A DNA stretch of 64,000 nt. Origin: Faucicola tetraodonis (lineage in GTDB: Bacteria > Pseudomonadota > Gammaproteobacteria > Pseudomonadales > Moraxellaceae). Position numbers and translations under genes: made by a program. A model generated the notes under the pieces. That model was not told where the DNA came from and did not search any database. It saw only the letters and a program-made list of their open reading frames with translations. Where the stretch lies: assembly GCA_032017425.1 (NCBI GenBank), contig DALZPW010000002.1; one strand, written 5' to 3'. Of this stretch, positions 43,837 to 52,148 are shown piece after piece; the stretch's first letter is position 1; the number at the start of each line of letters is the position of its first letter.

Positions 43837-44574
43837 ATGACCTATTGTGTGGGTATCCGACTCAAAGATGGGATGATTTTCGCCAGTGATACTCGCACCA
43901 ATGCGGGCGTTGACCAAGTATCGATGTTTCGCAAAATGTATCAATACGGCATTGAGGGCGAGCGGTTTTTGGTGCTACAAACCGCCGGCAACTTGGCGAC
44001 GTCACAAGCGGTATTTACCAAACTAGATAACGCCATCAAACTTGCGCAAGAGCGTAATCTGCATACCGTCCCTACCCTGTATGATGCCGCGCAATTGGTG
44101 GGTGAGTGCCTGCGAGAAACCACCATCCATGCCCAAACCATCGCACAAGAAACGGATACCAAGTTTAGAAGCAGTTTTATTTTGGGTGGGCAAATCAAGG
44201 GGCAATCCCCCGAAATTTATTTTATCTACCCTGAAGGTAATTGCATCAGAGCAACGACCGATACGCCTTTTTTCCAGTTAGGGGAAAGTAAATACGGCAA
44301 ACCTATTTTAGACCGTTCCATGAATTATCATTCATCACTCAAATCAGCGATGCGAGCCATTCTGATTTCTTTTGATTCAACCATCCGCTCCAACTTATCC
44401 GTCGGTATGCCCATTGATGTGTTGGTCTATCACAATGACAGCCTACAGATGCCACAAGGGTTTCGCATTGATGAAAACGATGAGTACTTTGCCAGCATCC
44501 GCCAACACTGGTCAGATGGGCTAAGAAAAATTCTAAATGAACTTGAAGACTCACCGGTGAGCTATTGGCAATAG
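43837..44574 (+). CDS. Anbu, proteasome-like peptidase
   Basis: Anbu (ancestral beta subunit) is an Ntn-hydrolase related to HslV and proteasome beta subunits that assembles into open dodecameric rings. The 245-residue protein would start with the nucleophile Thr2 after Met removal (MTYCVGIRLKDG), with Asp18 in ASDTRTNAG and Lys33 in MFRKMYQYG completing the catalytic set. FLVLQTAGNLATSQAV and SSFILGGQIKG follow. No hslU, hslV or Mpa-like ATPase lies nearby, in line with Anbu acting without a known unfoldase. Third gene of the unit and the best marker of the system. Confidence 0.92.
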   Translation: MTYCVGIRLKDGMIFASDTRTNAGVDQVSMFRKMYQYGIEGERFLVLQTAGNLATSQAVFTKLDNAIKLAQERNLHTVPTLYDAAQLVGECLRETTIHAQTIAQETDTKFRSSFILGGQIKGQSPEIYFIYPEGNCIRATTDTPFFQLGESKYGKPILDRSMNYHSSLKSAMRAILISFDSTIRSNLSVGMPIDVLVYHNDSLQMPQGFRIDENDEYFASIRQHWSDGLRKILNELEDSPVSYWQ

Positions 44575-44877
44575 CAACTGTCATACAGTTAAAAATCAAC
44601 CCACGTCAAACCATCTAGCAGGTTCTTCACTGTGTCATCCCCTGTCCATTTATATCGTGCTTTTGGTTATACCGCGCTTTTGGTTATACCATTTTTGGCA
44701 TATACCGCGCTTGAAACATAATGCGCTACTGTCTATATCGACCAGTCCTAGGCAATTGCTTTACTATAGTTCAATTGCCTTGCCATAGATAATGCAAATA
44801 CCTTGGGTTTTTGCTAGGCGGTTATTTTGGTGGGTATGGTATGATGTGATTTTTTATAATTGTTTGGTTTTTATGCT
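44575..44877. other. Non-coding gap after the Anbu gene
   Basis: About 300 bp with no supported gene. It contains three degenerate copies of a 16-17 bp unit (listed separately) and, just before the next gene, TATAAT at 44855-44860, which would place a transcription start only about ten bases before the ATG at 44878. No clear terminator for the Anbu transcript is present. Confidence 0.5.
44659..44708. repeat. Three degenerate 16-17 bp tandem units
   Basis: GCTTTTGGTTATACCGC, then GCTTTTGGTTATACCAT, then TTTTGGCATATACCGC run head to tail. The first two are nearly identical over 15 bases; the third has three changes. Confidence 0.7.
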
Positions 44878-45534
44878 ATGCAGCTAACTGATTTGGCACC
44901 TTGGGGTGAATCACTCAGAATCGCCGTAGAAGTCATTGGCACCATTGCTTTTGCCTTGTCAGGTATCTTGGCAGGCGTGCGCAAACGTATGGATATGTTT
45001 GGGGTAGCGGTGCTGGGATTTTTATCGGCGTATGGGGGTGGCACGCTGCGTGATATTTTGCTAGAGCGGCGGCCGTTTTTTTGGGTGTCCCAAGAGCTGA
45101 TGTTATGGCTGGTGTTTGCGCTTTGTATTGTGGTGATGCTAGTCAATAGCCGCCGTCCGTTTCGTATCACCCCTGCGGCGATTCAATTGGCAGATGCGTT
45201 AGGGTTGGGCTTGTTTGTCGCCTCTGGGGTACAAGCGTCACTGGCAAGCGGTATGCCGATGGCGGTATCAGTCATCATGGGGATTATTACTGGGGTATTT
45301 GGCGGGGTGATGCGTGATATTGCCTGTGGTGAGATGCCCACCGCGTTTTTTGACCATCGTCCGTATGCCATGTGTGCCTTGGTTGGCGGCTGGGTGTATG
45401 CGATTTTGGCGGTTTACAGCTCGCTTGCCGCTTGGGTGATTATGTTTATCAGTACCGTCACCACCACAGGGCTGCGTATTGCCGCGCTGGCGTTTAATTA
45501 TCATTTACCCGGTTGGAAAAAAAACGCCTCTTAG
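44878..45534 (+). CDS. Trimeric intracellular cation (TRIC) channel family protein (UPF0126/YicG)
   Basis: A 218-residue protein with two tandem UPF0126 repeats: VEVIGTIAFALSGILAGVRKRMDMFGV and LGFLSAYGGGTLRDILL in the first, ADALGLGLFVASGVQASL and VFGGVMRDIACGEMP in the second. The GGG-x-x-RD motifs are diagnostic. Bacterial TRIC proteins form trimeric cation channels; E. coli YicG can transport glycine. The ATG at 44878 has no Shine-Dalgarno, and a TATAAT lies just upstream, so the mRNA may be nearly leaderless. A TTG six codons earlier is the alternative. Confidence 0.88.
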   Translation: MQLTDLAPWGESLRIAVEVIGTIAFALSGILAGVRKRMDMFGVAVLGFLSAYGGGTLRDILLERRPFFWVSQELMLWLVFALCIVVMLVNSRRPFRITPAAIQLADALGLGLFVASGVQASLASGMPMAVSVIMGIITGVFGGVMRDIACGEMPTAFFDHRPYAMCALVGGWVYAILAVYSSLAAWVIMFISTVTTTGLRIAALAFNYHLPGWKKNAS

Positions 45535-45782
45535 CCAATAGATTGGGTAGCCATCACATTTAGCCATCACTTTTGGTAGTTATCAGATTTGGCTTGCTAT
45601 CTTTCGGTATCAGCCGGCATTTTACCGCTTACTTTAACAAAGATAACAAACGACACATATTCTCAAACTTTTATGGTCGATAACTCTGTTAAACTTTACC
45701 CTGTGCTTTGGTGCATAAGTGGCGATAACCAGCCGCTTTGATAATGACAGAATCAAAAAATTCACTAAAAAAGAGAACAATA

Positions 45783-47210
45783 ATGACAACCGATAACCAA
45801 ACCGATAACCAAACCGATATCCAGCAATTTCGCAGCGAAAAAGACACTATGGGCGCCGTCAACGTCCCTATAGATGCTTACTGGGGCGCGCAAACCGAGC
45901 GTAGCCGCAATAACTTTAAAATCGGTGGCGAAACCTTACCACAGCCGCTGATTGAAGCCATGGCACTGGTCAAAAAAGCCGCCGCCATCACCAATGCCAA
46001 ATTAGGGCGTATTAGTGATGACAAACGTGACCTTATCGTGCAGGCCGCCGATGAAATCATCAACGGGGCACTGCGTGACCAATTTCCTTTGGTGGTTTGG
46101 CAGACAGGCTCTGGCACCCAGTCAAACATGAATATGAATGAAGTGATTGCCAACCGCGCCAATGAACTTGTCGGTCAGGGCAAAGGTAGCTATCAGCCGA
46201 TTCATCCCAATGACGATGTCAACCATGCTCAGTCTACCAATGACAGCTTTCCCACCGCGATTCGGGTAGCGGCGGCGCGTCAGATTGTCTATCTGCTTAT
46301 CCCGGCGGTGCAAAAACTGCGTGACACCTTAGCAAGCAAAGCTGAGCAGTTTGCTGGCATTGTAAAAATCGGACGTACCCATCTGCAAGACGCCACCCCT
46401 TTGACGCTAGGACAAGAGTTTAGCGGCTATGTCAGTCAGTTAGATCATGCGCTCATTCGTCTAGATGCCGCGCTACAGGGTCTGTATGAACTGCCTTTAG
46501 GCGGTACGGCAGTCGGTACAGGATTAAACGCTCACCCTGACTATGCCGAGCAGGTTGCGCAAACCTTAGCTGCGTTGACCGATGTGCCTTTTGTCACTGC
46601 GCCCAATAAATTTGAAGCGTTAGCGGCCAGAGACGCTGAAGTTTTTGCTTCAGGTGCCCTAAAAACCTTGGCAGCGAGCCTCAATAAAATTGCCAATGAT
46701 GTCCGCTGGTTGGCTTCAGGTCCTAGATGTGGGATAGGTGAGCTTAAAATCCCTGAAAATGAGCCAGGCTCATCCATCATGCCAGGAAAAGTCAATCCGA
46801 CCCAGTCTGAAGCCATGACGATGGTCGTCGCGCAAGTGATAGGTAACGATGTCACCATCAATATGGCGGGGGCATCGGGTAATTTTGAACTCAATGTGTT
46901 TATGCCAGTCATTGGCTACAACCTACTGCAATCGATTCGCTTACTGGCCGATACTTGTGACAGCTTCAATGACCATTGCGCGGTAGGCATCGAGCCTGTG
47001 ACAGAAAAAATTGATTATTTCTTGCACAACTCATTGATGTTAGTCACCGCGCTCAATCGCCATGTCGGCTATGAAAATGCAGCAAAAATTGCCAAAACTG
47101 CTTATAAAGAAAATAAAACCTTAAAACAAGTTGCCGTTGAGTTAGGTTTATTGACTGACACCCAATTTGATGAGTGGGTCAAACCTGAAGCCATGACTAG
47201 TCCAAAGTGA
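45783..47210 (+). CDS. fumC: Fumarate hydratase, class II
   Basis: FumC is the iron-independent, oxidant-resistant fumarase interconverting fumarate and malate. The 475-residue protein has YWGAQTERSRNNF, VWQTGSGTQSNMNMNEVIANRA, HPNDDVNHAQSTNDSFPTA and the signature GSSIMPGKVNPTQ. The first 12 residues are an extra tail made of a 12-bp tandem repeat (TDNQTDNQ). I chose the ATG at 45783 with a weak AAGAGA Shine-Dalgarno; upstream in-frame ATG and TTG codons are possible. Its final codons lie in a four-unit tandem repeat. Confidence 0.95.
   Translation: MTTDNQTDNQTDIQQFRSEKDTMGAVNVPIDAYWGAQTERSRNNFKIGGETLPQPLIEAMALVKKAAAITNAKLGRISDDKRDLIVQAADEIINGALRDQFPLVVWQTGSGTQSNMNMNEVIANRANELVGQGKGSYQPIHPNDDVNHAQSTNDSFPTAIRVAAARQIVYLLIPAVQKLRDTLASKAEQFAGIVKIGRTHLQDATPLTLGQEFSGYVSQLDHALIRLDAALQGLYELPLGGTAVGTGLNAHPDYAEQVAQTLAALTDVPFVTAPNKFEALAARDAEVFASGALKTLAASLNKIANDVRWLASGPRCGIGELKIPENEPGSSIMPGKVNPTQSEAMTMVVAQVIGNDVTINMAGASGNFELNVFMPVIGYNLLQSIRLLADTCDSFNDHCAVGIEPVTEKIDYFLHNSLMLVTALNRHVGYENAAKIAKTAYKENKTLKQVAVELGLLTDTQFDEWVKPEAMTSPK
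45789..45820 (+). repeat. 12-bp tandem repeat in the fumC N-terminus
   Basis: ACCGATAACCAA occurs twice in a row (45789-45800, 45801-45812) followed by a partial third copy. In frame it encodes TDNQ repeated, so copy-number change keeps the reading frame. Confidence 0.75.
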
Positions 47211-47252
47211 TTAATCGAAAGTGACTAATTCAAAAATGATTAGTCCAAAGTC
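47196..47252 (+). repeat. Four degenerate 14-15 bp units across the fumC stop codon
   Basis: ACTAGTCCAAAGTG, ATTAATCGAAAGTG, ACTAATTCAAAAATG and ATTAGTCCAAAGTC are consecutive. The first unit encodes the last FumC residues, and the TGA stop spans the first junction. Confidence 0.75.
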
Positions 47253-47313
47253 ATGTGAAGGTTAATGCAGCGTAATCGCACTCTTTAATCAATCAATTTT
47301 TATCAGCAAATTT

Positions 47314-47344
47314 TTAGCCAGATGACTGTCATCTGGCTAAAAGC
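47314..47344. repeat. Long hairpin between fumC and urtE
   Basis: TTTTAGCCAGATGA / TCATCTGGCTAAAA with a three-base loop is a perfect 14-bp stem. Neither strand has a proper T tail after the stem, yet it lies between two converging genes (fumC and urtE), so it may still act as a terminator for both. Confidence 0.6.
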
Positions 47345-47369
47345 TAACTCACGTATCGTTGGCTATTTA

Positions 47370-48068
47370 CTAAATCGCCACTAGCTCCCTGATGCCTTTT
47401 TCTGGCATATCACCGCCCATGCCTTGGGCAATGACTTGCCCCCGTGCCATAACCGTATAGTTATCGGCAAGTTCTTCGGCAAAGTCATAAAACTGCTCGA
47501 CCAAAATAATCGCCATATCGCCTTGGTCAGCCAAGCGACGAATCACCCGCCCGATATCTTTGATAATCGATGGCTGAATTCCTTCGGTCGGCTCGTCCAA
47601 AATCAGCACCCGTGGCTCAGAAGCGAGCGCCCTGGCTATCGCTAGTTGTTGTTGTTGACCGCCTGACAAGTCACCGCCCCGACGTTGGCTCATTTCATCG
47701 AGCACAGGAAAAATCTCATACAAATGGCTCGGGACTTTTTTGGCTTTGCTGCCTTTAAACTTTGCCATGCCAATCAAGATATTTTCTTCTACGGTTAAGG
47801 TTGAAAAAATATCTCGCCCTTGTGGCACATACGCCATGCCTGCGCGCACGCGGTTTTCAGGCGACAATTTGCTGATGTCTTTGCCATCGAGCAAAATTTG
47901 ACCCGATTTAATCGGTAAAACCCCCATCAGACACTTTAACAGTGTGGTTTTACCCACGCCATTGCGACCGAGTACCACAGAACACTCACCCACAGGCGCG
48001 GTCAAACTGACATCGCGCAGAATATGACTGCCGCCATAATATTGATTGATTGTGTTTACTTCTAACAT
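47370..48068 (-). CDS. urtE: Urea ABC transporter, ATP-binding subunit UrtE
   Basis: One of two ATPases of the urea importer UrtABCDE. The 232-residue LivF-like protein has Walker A LGRNGVGKTTLLK, signature DLSGGQQQQLAIARAL and Walker B LILDEPTEGIQPS, the last typical of UrtE. The start MLEVNTINQYYGGSHIL is conserved. Last gene of the urt unit, 9 bp after urtD. Confidence 0.95.
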   Translation of the reverse strand: MLEVNTINQYYGGSHILRDVSLTAPVGECSVVLGRNGVGKTTLLKCLMGVLPIKSGQILLDGKDISKLSPENRVRAGMAYVPQGRDIFSTLTVEENILIGMAKFKGSKAKKVPSHLYEIFPVLDEMSQRRGGDLSGGQQQQLAIARALASEPRVLILDEPTEGIQPSIIKDIGRVIRRLADQGDMAIILVEQFYDFAEELADNYTVMARGQVIAQGMGGDMPEKGIRELVAI

Positions 48069-48077
48069 CGCTATCCC

Positions 48078-48896
48078 CTATCGCCCTAGATATTTTTCGA
48101 TGACATCGTCGTTGGCTTGTACTTCAGCAAGCGTGCCTTCTGCCAAAATTGCGCCTTGCGCCAATACCGTCACTTGCTCACTGATGGTGTCAATAAAGCT
48201 CATGTCATGTTCAACCACCACCAAGGTATGGTCTTTTTTAAGCTCCAAACATAGCTCGGCGGTGCGTTCAGTTTCGGCATCGGTCATGCCTGCGACTGGC
48301 TCATCGAGCAAAATCAGCTTGGGGCGCTGCATCAGTAGCATCCCAATCTCCAGCCATTGTTTTTGCCCGTGCGACAACAATCCTGCCGGTTTATTGACAA
48401 ACTCACCCAAGCGAATCGTCGCTAAAGTTTGGTCAAGGGCATTTTGGGCATCTGGGTCAAGCTTGCTAAACAGGCTTTTTTTGACCCGCTTGTCTTTGGG
48501 TGCGGCAAGCAGTAAGTTCTCCATGACGGTAAAATTTTCAAACACCGTGGGTTTTTGAAATTTTCGCCCAATGCCAGCTTCGGCAATTTGCTCGGTGGTC
48601 ATGCTGGCAAGATTGTGGGTTTGTCCAAAATATACTGATCCTTCCGTGGGGCGAGTTTTACCGGTAATCACGTCCATCAGCGTAGTTTTACCCGCACCGT
48701 TAGGTCCGATGATACAACGCAGCTCGCCTTCTTTGATGTACAAGGATAAGTTGTTTAAGGCGCGGAATTTATCAAACCACACACTGACATCTTCCATATA
48801 TAGGGCAATGCCTTTGCTAAAATCCGCTTCTGGTGACTTTAGCCGTCCGTAGTTACTCTCAGCAAAGTCATTGATATTATTATCGTTTGTATTCAT
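48078..48896 (-). CDS. urtD: Urea ABC transporter, ATP-binding subunit UrtD
   Basis: The LivG-like ATPase of the urea importer, 272 residues. VWFDKFRALNNLSLYIKEGELRCIIGPNGAGKTTLMDVITGKTRP covers Walker A (GPNGAGKTT); the signature is LLSHGQKQWLEIGMLL, the SHGQKQ form distinctive of UrtD; Walker B is LILLDEPVAGMTDAE. Lies 103 bp after urtC. Confidence 0.95.
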   Translation of the reverse strand: MNTNDNNINDFAESNYGRLKSPEADFSKGIALYMEDVSVWFDKFRALNNLSLYIKEGELRCIIGPNGAGKTTLMDVITGKTRPTEGSVYFGQTHNLASMTTEQIAEAGIGRKFQKPTVFENFTVMENLLLAAPKDKRVKKSLFSKLDPDAQNALDQTLATIRLGEFVNKPAGLLSHGQKQWLEIGMLLMQRPKLILLDEPVAGMTDAETERTAELCLELKKDHTLVVVEHDMSFIDTISEQVTVLAQGAILAEGTLAEVQANDDVIEKYLGR

Positions 48897-48999
48897 AACA
48901 GACTCTTTGATGTGTTATTAATGGGGTGTTTATCGGGTATAATTAAACTAACTACTTGGTTGCAGGCGGTCAGCATGACGCCGCTGCCGACCCTGAAGC

Positions 49000-50151
49000 C
49001 TAAGATTCTTTTTTTGCTTCTACGTTTGTTTCAATGTTTGTTTGCATGGCTGTTTCCATATTTTTTACGCTTGGCTCGACCGTTTTTTTGCCATGCGTGA
49101 TGTTGTCCAATAGACCAATAATGCCTTTGGGTAAAAACAAGGTGACGACCACAAACAACCCGCCCAAAATCAATAGCCAAGCTTCGGGATACGCCACGGT
49201 AAAGTAAGTTTTCACCGCATTGACCACACCTGCGCCCAATATCGCCCCAATCAGCGTGCCGCGTCCACCTGTGGCGACCCAGACCGCCATTTCAATCGAG
49301 TTGACAGGGTTCATCTCACTGGGGTTGATAATGCCCACTTGTGGCACATACAACGCGCCAGCAATCCCTGCGATAATCGCTGATAACACCCATGCAGATA
49401 GCTTGTACCATAGAGTACGATAGCCAAGGTATTGCAAACGGTTTTCGCTATCACGCACGGCGCCCAGTACGCGACCATACGGCTTGTGCATCAAATAACG
49501 TAAGCCAAGGTAGGCAAGCATCAGCACGAATGCGGTGGCAAAACATAGCAAGGTACGCGTCATGGGAGCAGCGATGTCCATGCCCAAGATGGTTTTAAAC
49601 CCGGTAAAACCGTTGTTACCGCCAAACCCAGTTTCGTTACGGAAAAATAGGAGCGATGCGGCAAACACCATGGCTTGGGTGATAATCGAGAAATACACGT
49701 CTTTGATTTTTGAGCGAAAGGCAAAAAACCCAAATATAAAAGCCACCACTGCCGGCACTAACACGACCAATATCGCCGCCCAAGCAAAGTTATCTGTGCC
49801 TGCCCAAAACCAAGGCATTTTATCCCAGCTCAAAAACCGCATAAACTCCGGCAAGCTGTTGCCTGATGCTTGGCGCATCAAATACATACCCATTGCATAC
49901 CCGCCAAGGGCAAAGTACAAGCCATGTCCAAGGCTTAAAATCCCCGCATATCCCCATACCAAGTCCAGTGCCAAAGCAACCATCGCCAGACACATGATTT
50001 TGCCAATCAAAGTGACCCAATAAGCGGATAAATGCAGCGCCGAATCAGCAGGCAGCAAGTGCAACCAAGGCAACACCATCAACACCGCAAAACAGCCCAT
50101 AATTGCCAAGCGACTCACTGGTTTATCTGCAAATAATTGTAAAATACGCAT
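49000..50151 (-). CDS. urtC: Urea ABC transporter, permease subunit UrtC
   Basis: LivM-like permease, 383 residues with about ten membrane helices. DLVWGYAGILSLGHGLYFALGGYAMGMYLM and GRGTLIGAILGAGVVN are typical. The C-terminal tail after residue 355 is polar and rich in Glu, Thr and Asn, longer than usual. It follows urtB after 18 bp. Confidence 0.93.
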   Translation of the reverse strand: MRILQLFADKPVSRLAIMGCFAVLMVLPWLHLLPADSALHLSAYWVTLIGKIMCLAMVALALDLVWGYAGILSLGHGLYFALGGYAMGMYLMRQASGNSLPEFMRFLSWDKMPWFWAGTDNFAWAAILVVLVPAVVAFIFGFFAFRSKIKDVYFSIITQAMVFAASLLFFRNETGFGGNNGFTGFKTILGMDIAAPMTRTLLCFATAFVLMLAYLGLRYLMHKPYGRVLGAVRDSENRLQYLGYRTLWYKLSAWVLSAIIAGIAGALYVPQVGIINPSEMNPVNSIEMAVWVATGGRGTLIGAILGAGVVNAVKTYFTVAYPEAWLLILGGLFVVVTLFLPKGIIGLLDNITHGKKTVEPSVKNMETAMQTNIETNVEAKKES

Positions 50152-50169
50152 TTTTTAACTCTCCAATGA

Positions 50170-51903
50170 TTACTCGACAAAGCGACCTTTAAGGGCAAAC
50201 AGACCTTGTGGGCGTTTTTGGATAAATAGCACCACCAGCACCAACAAAATAATTTTGGCAATCACCGCACCCATGCCAATCTCAAGCACGGTGCCACTCA
50301 CGCCTAGACCCAAGGCGGCCAGTACTGCCCCCCAAATTTGACCGACACCGCCGACCACCACCACCAAGAAAGCATCGATGATGTAGTTTTGCCCCAAATC
50401 AGGACCGACGTTGCCCACTTGTGCCAAAGCGCAGCCTGCCAAACCTGCCAAGCCAGAACCAAGCCCAAACGCCATCATATCGACACGCGCCGAGCGAATA
50501 CCCACCGCGCGCGCCATTTGCCGATTTTGGGTCACGGCACGTACAAACAGACCGAAACGGGTGTATTTGAGTAAAAACACCAATAATAACAATATGATAA
50601 TAGTAAAACCGATAATGGCAATACGGTTGTATGGCAGCATCAAGCTTGGGGTCAAGGCGATAGCACCGCTTAGCCATGAAATATTGGAGACTTCGACGTT
50701 TTGTGCCCCAAAAATCATGCGAACTAACTGCATCAGAATCAAACTCACCCCAAACGTGGCAAGCAAGGTTTCTAGCTGTCTGCCATATAGCGGACGTATC
50801 ACCACCCGCTCAATAATCATGCCAATGACGGCGCTCACCAAAAACGCCAGCGGAATCGCGGCAAGCATGTACCAATCGACATAGCCTGCCAAATGGCTTT
50901 TAAAAAAACTTTGCACCACATAGGTGGTATAGGCACCAATCATAATGAGCTCACCATGCGCCATGTTAATGACACCCAATAGACCGTAAGTAATGGCAAG
51001 TCCCAACGCCGCCAACAACAAAATACTGGCGGTGCTGAAGCCAGAAAACACGTGTCCTGCCCACTCACTGGCTTTGATACGCGATTTGACTTTGTCTTGG
51101 GTTGTTTGTAAGGCTTGTTTGAGCTCGGGTGAATGGTTGGTTTGTTTTGCCATCCCTTCGATATCCGCTAACACATCGGGACTGTTACTGGATGCCAAGG
51201 TTTTTAATGCCGCAATCTGGGTCATCTCATCGCCCGATTGCAAATCCATACGCGCTTGCAGTTGCGCCAATGCTGCTTTTACCGTACTGTCTTTTTCATT
51301 GGCATAAATATCGGCAACGGTTTTTTTATCGAGTGTGGCGATGTTGTTGGCTAAGATATCCACCGCTTTAAGACGCTCGCTGGCATCGTCGGATTTGAGT
51401 TTGGTTTTGGTTTGCCCTAGGGTCAACGCCGAACGCAGCGCGTTATTGAGCGTGACTTGGTTTAGGTCGCTTGGCCAATTGCTTACCAAGGTATGCGCAG
51501 GATAGCGGTAGAGTTGGTCGGTATTTTCTAAAGTATAGACATTGCCGGCATCATCACGGTACAGCTCGTCTTTATTAATCAGCTCGACCAGTTTGTCATA
51601 GGATTGGCTCGTGCCTGTCCAGTTGTTGAGCATGGCTTGACGCCCCGCAAAATCGGCGGCTACGAATTTTTGAATATCATCGCCTGCGCTGGCTGTGGAT
51701 CTTGTAGCTGCCGTGCTGGTGTCTGAGGTGCTTGAGGCTGCTGTGGTTACTGTACTGGTTATCGTAGTGGCCGAAGCGATACTTGCCTGTGCATTACTCA
51801 CGCTTGGCAACGCAATGCCCATCGTGGTCGCTAGCGACATGCTGAGCACAATTTTTTTACTTTTTTGCAAAAACTGCCCGAGAGAATGATTACCATTGAG
51901 CAT
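50170..51903 (-). CDS. urtB: Urea ABC transporter, permease subunit UrtB
   Basis: LivH-like permease with a large N-terminal domain, as is usual for proteobacterial UrtB. The 577-residue protein starts with a signal-peptide-like segment (KKIVLSMSLATTMGIALPSVSNAQA), then an Ala/Thr/Ser-rich stretch and a helical periplasmic domain to about residue 280, then eight membrane helices including LGVINMAHGELIMIGAYTTYVVQ and VVVVGGVGQIWGAV. A hairpin terminator lies between urtA and this gene. Confidence 0.93.
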   Translation of the reverse strand: MLNGNHSLGQFLQKSKKIVLSMSLATTMGIALPSVSNAQASIASATTITSTVTTAASSTSDTSTAATRSTASAGDDIQKFVAADFAGRQAMLNNWTGTSQSYDKLVELINKDELYRDDAGNVYTLENTDQLYRYPAHTLVSNWPSDLNQVTLNNALRSALTLGQTKTKLKSDDASERLKAVDILANNIATLDKKTVADIYANEKDSTVKAALAQLQARMDLQSGDEMTQIAALKTLASSNSPDVLADIEGMAKQTNHSPELKQALQTTQDKVKSRIKASEWAGHVFSGFSTASILLLAALGLAITYGLLGVINMAHGELIMIGAYTTYVVQSFFKSHLAGYVDWYMLAAIPLAFLVSAVIGMIIERVVIRPLYGRQLETLLATFGVSLILMQLVRMIFGAQNVEVSNISWLSGAIALTPSLMLPYNRIAIIGFTIIILLLLVFLLKYTRFGLFVRAVTQNRQMARAVGIRSARVDMMAFGLGSGLAGLAGCALAQVGNVGPDLGQNYIIDAFLVVVVGGVGQIWGAVLAALGLGVSGTVLEIGMGAVIAKIILLVLVVLFIQKRPQGLFALKGRFVE

Positions 51904-52038
51904 GATGGTCGCTCCTTAGTTTGTATGATTAGTCTTTATGATTAGTCCATCTGTTTGGTGGTGTGACGGATCCATGTTTAAATCAATCAATGTTTAAATC
52001 AATAAAAGCTGAAATCGTAAAATTTTGGCAAAAAAATA

Positions 52039-52075
52039 AGCCATACCAGCTGGGGTATTGATAAGCGGTATGGCT
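52039..52075 (-). terminator. Intra-operon terminator between urtA and urtB
   Basis: On the minus strand AGCCATACC pairs with GGTATGGCT around a 19-base loop and is followed by TATTTTTTTG. It lies about 75 bp beyond urtA and would reduce transcription of the permease and ATPase genes relative to the binding protein. Confidence 0.75.
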
Positions 52076-52148
52076 GTCACAACATCGATTGTTAACTTCA
52101 TTCAAGCTTATTGGAAAGGCTTATTTCGTCATACTTACTTTGGGATGC

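Noticed and set aside
44659..44708. Short repeats considered as a CRISPR array
   Set aside because: Units are head to tail without spacers, too short, and no cas genes are in the window.
48046..48558. 170-codon open frame on the plus strand
   Set aside because: Antisense to urtD, whose Walker motifs are in the minus frame; the plus-strand product is Ser/Cys-rich with no family features.
49535..50023. 162-codon open frame on the plus strand
   Set aside because: Antisense to urtC; arises from the codon bias of a membrane-protein gene.
50411..50884. 157-codon open frame on the plus strand
   Set aside because: Antisense to the urtB permease domain, no family features.
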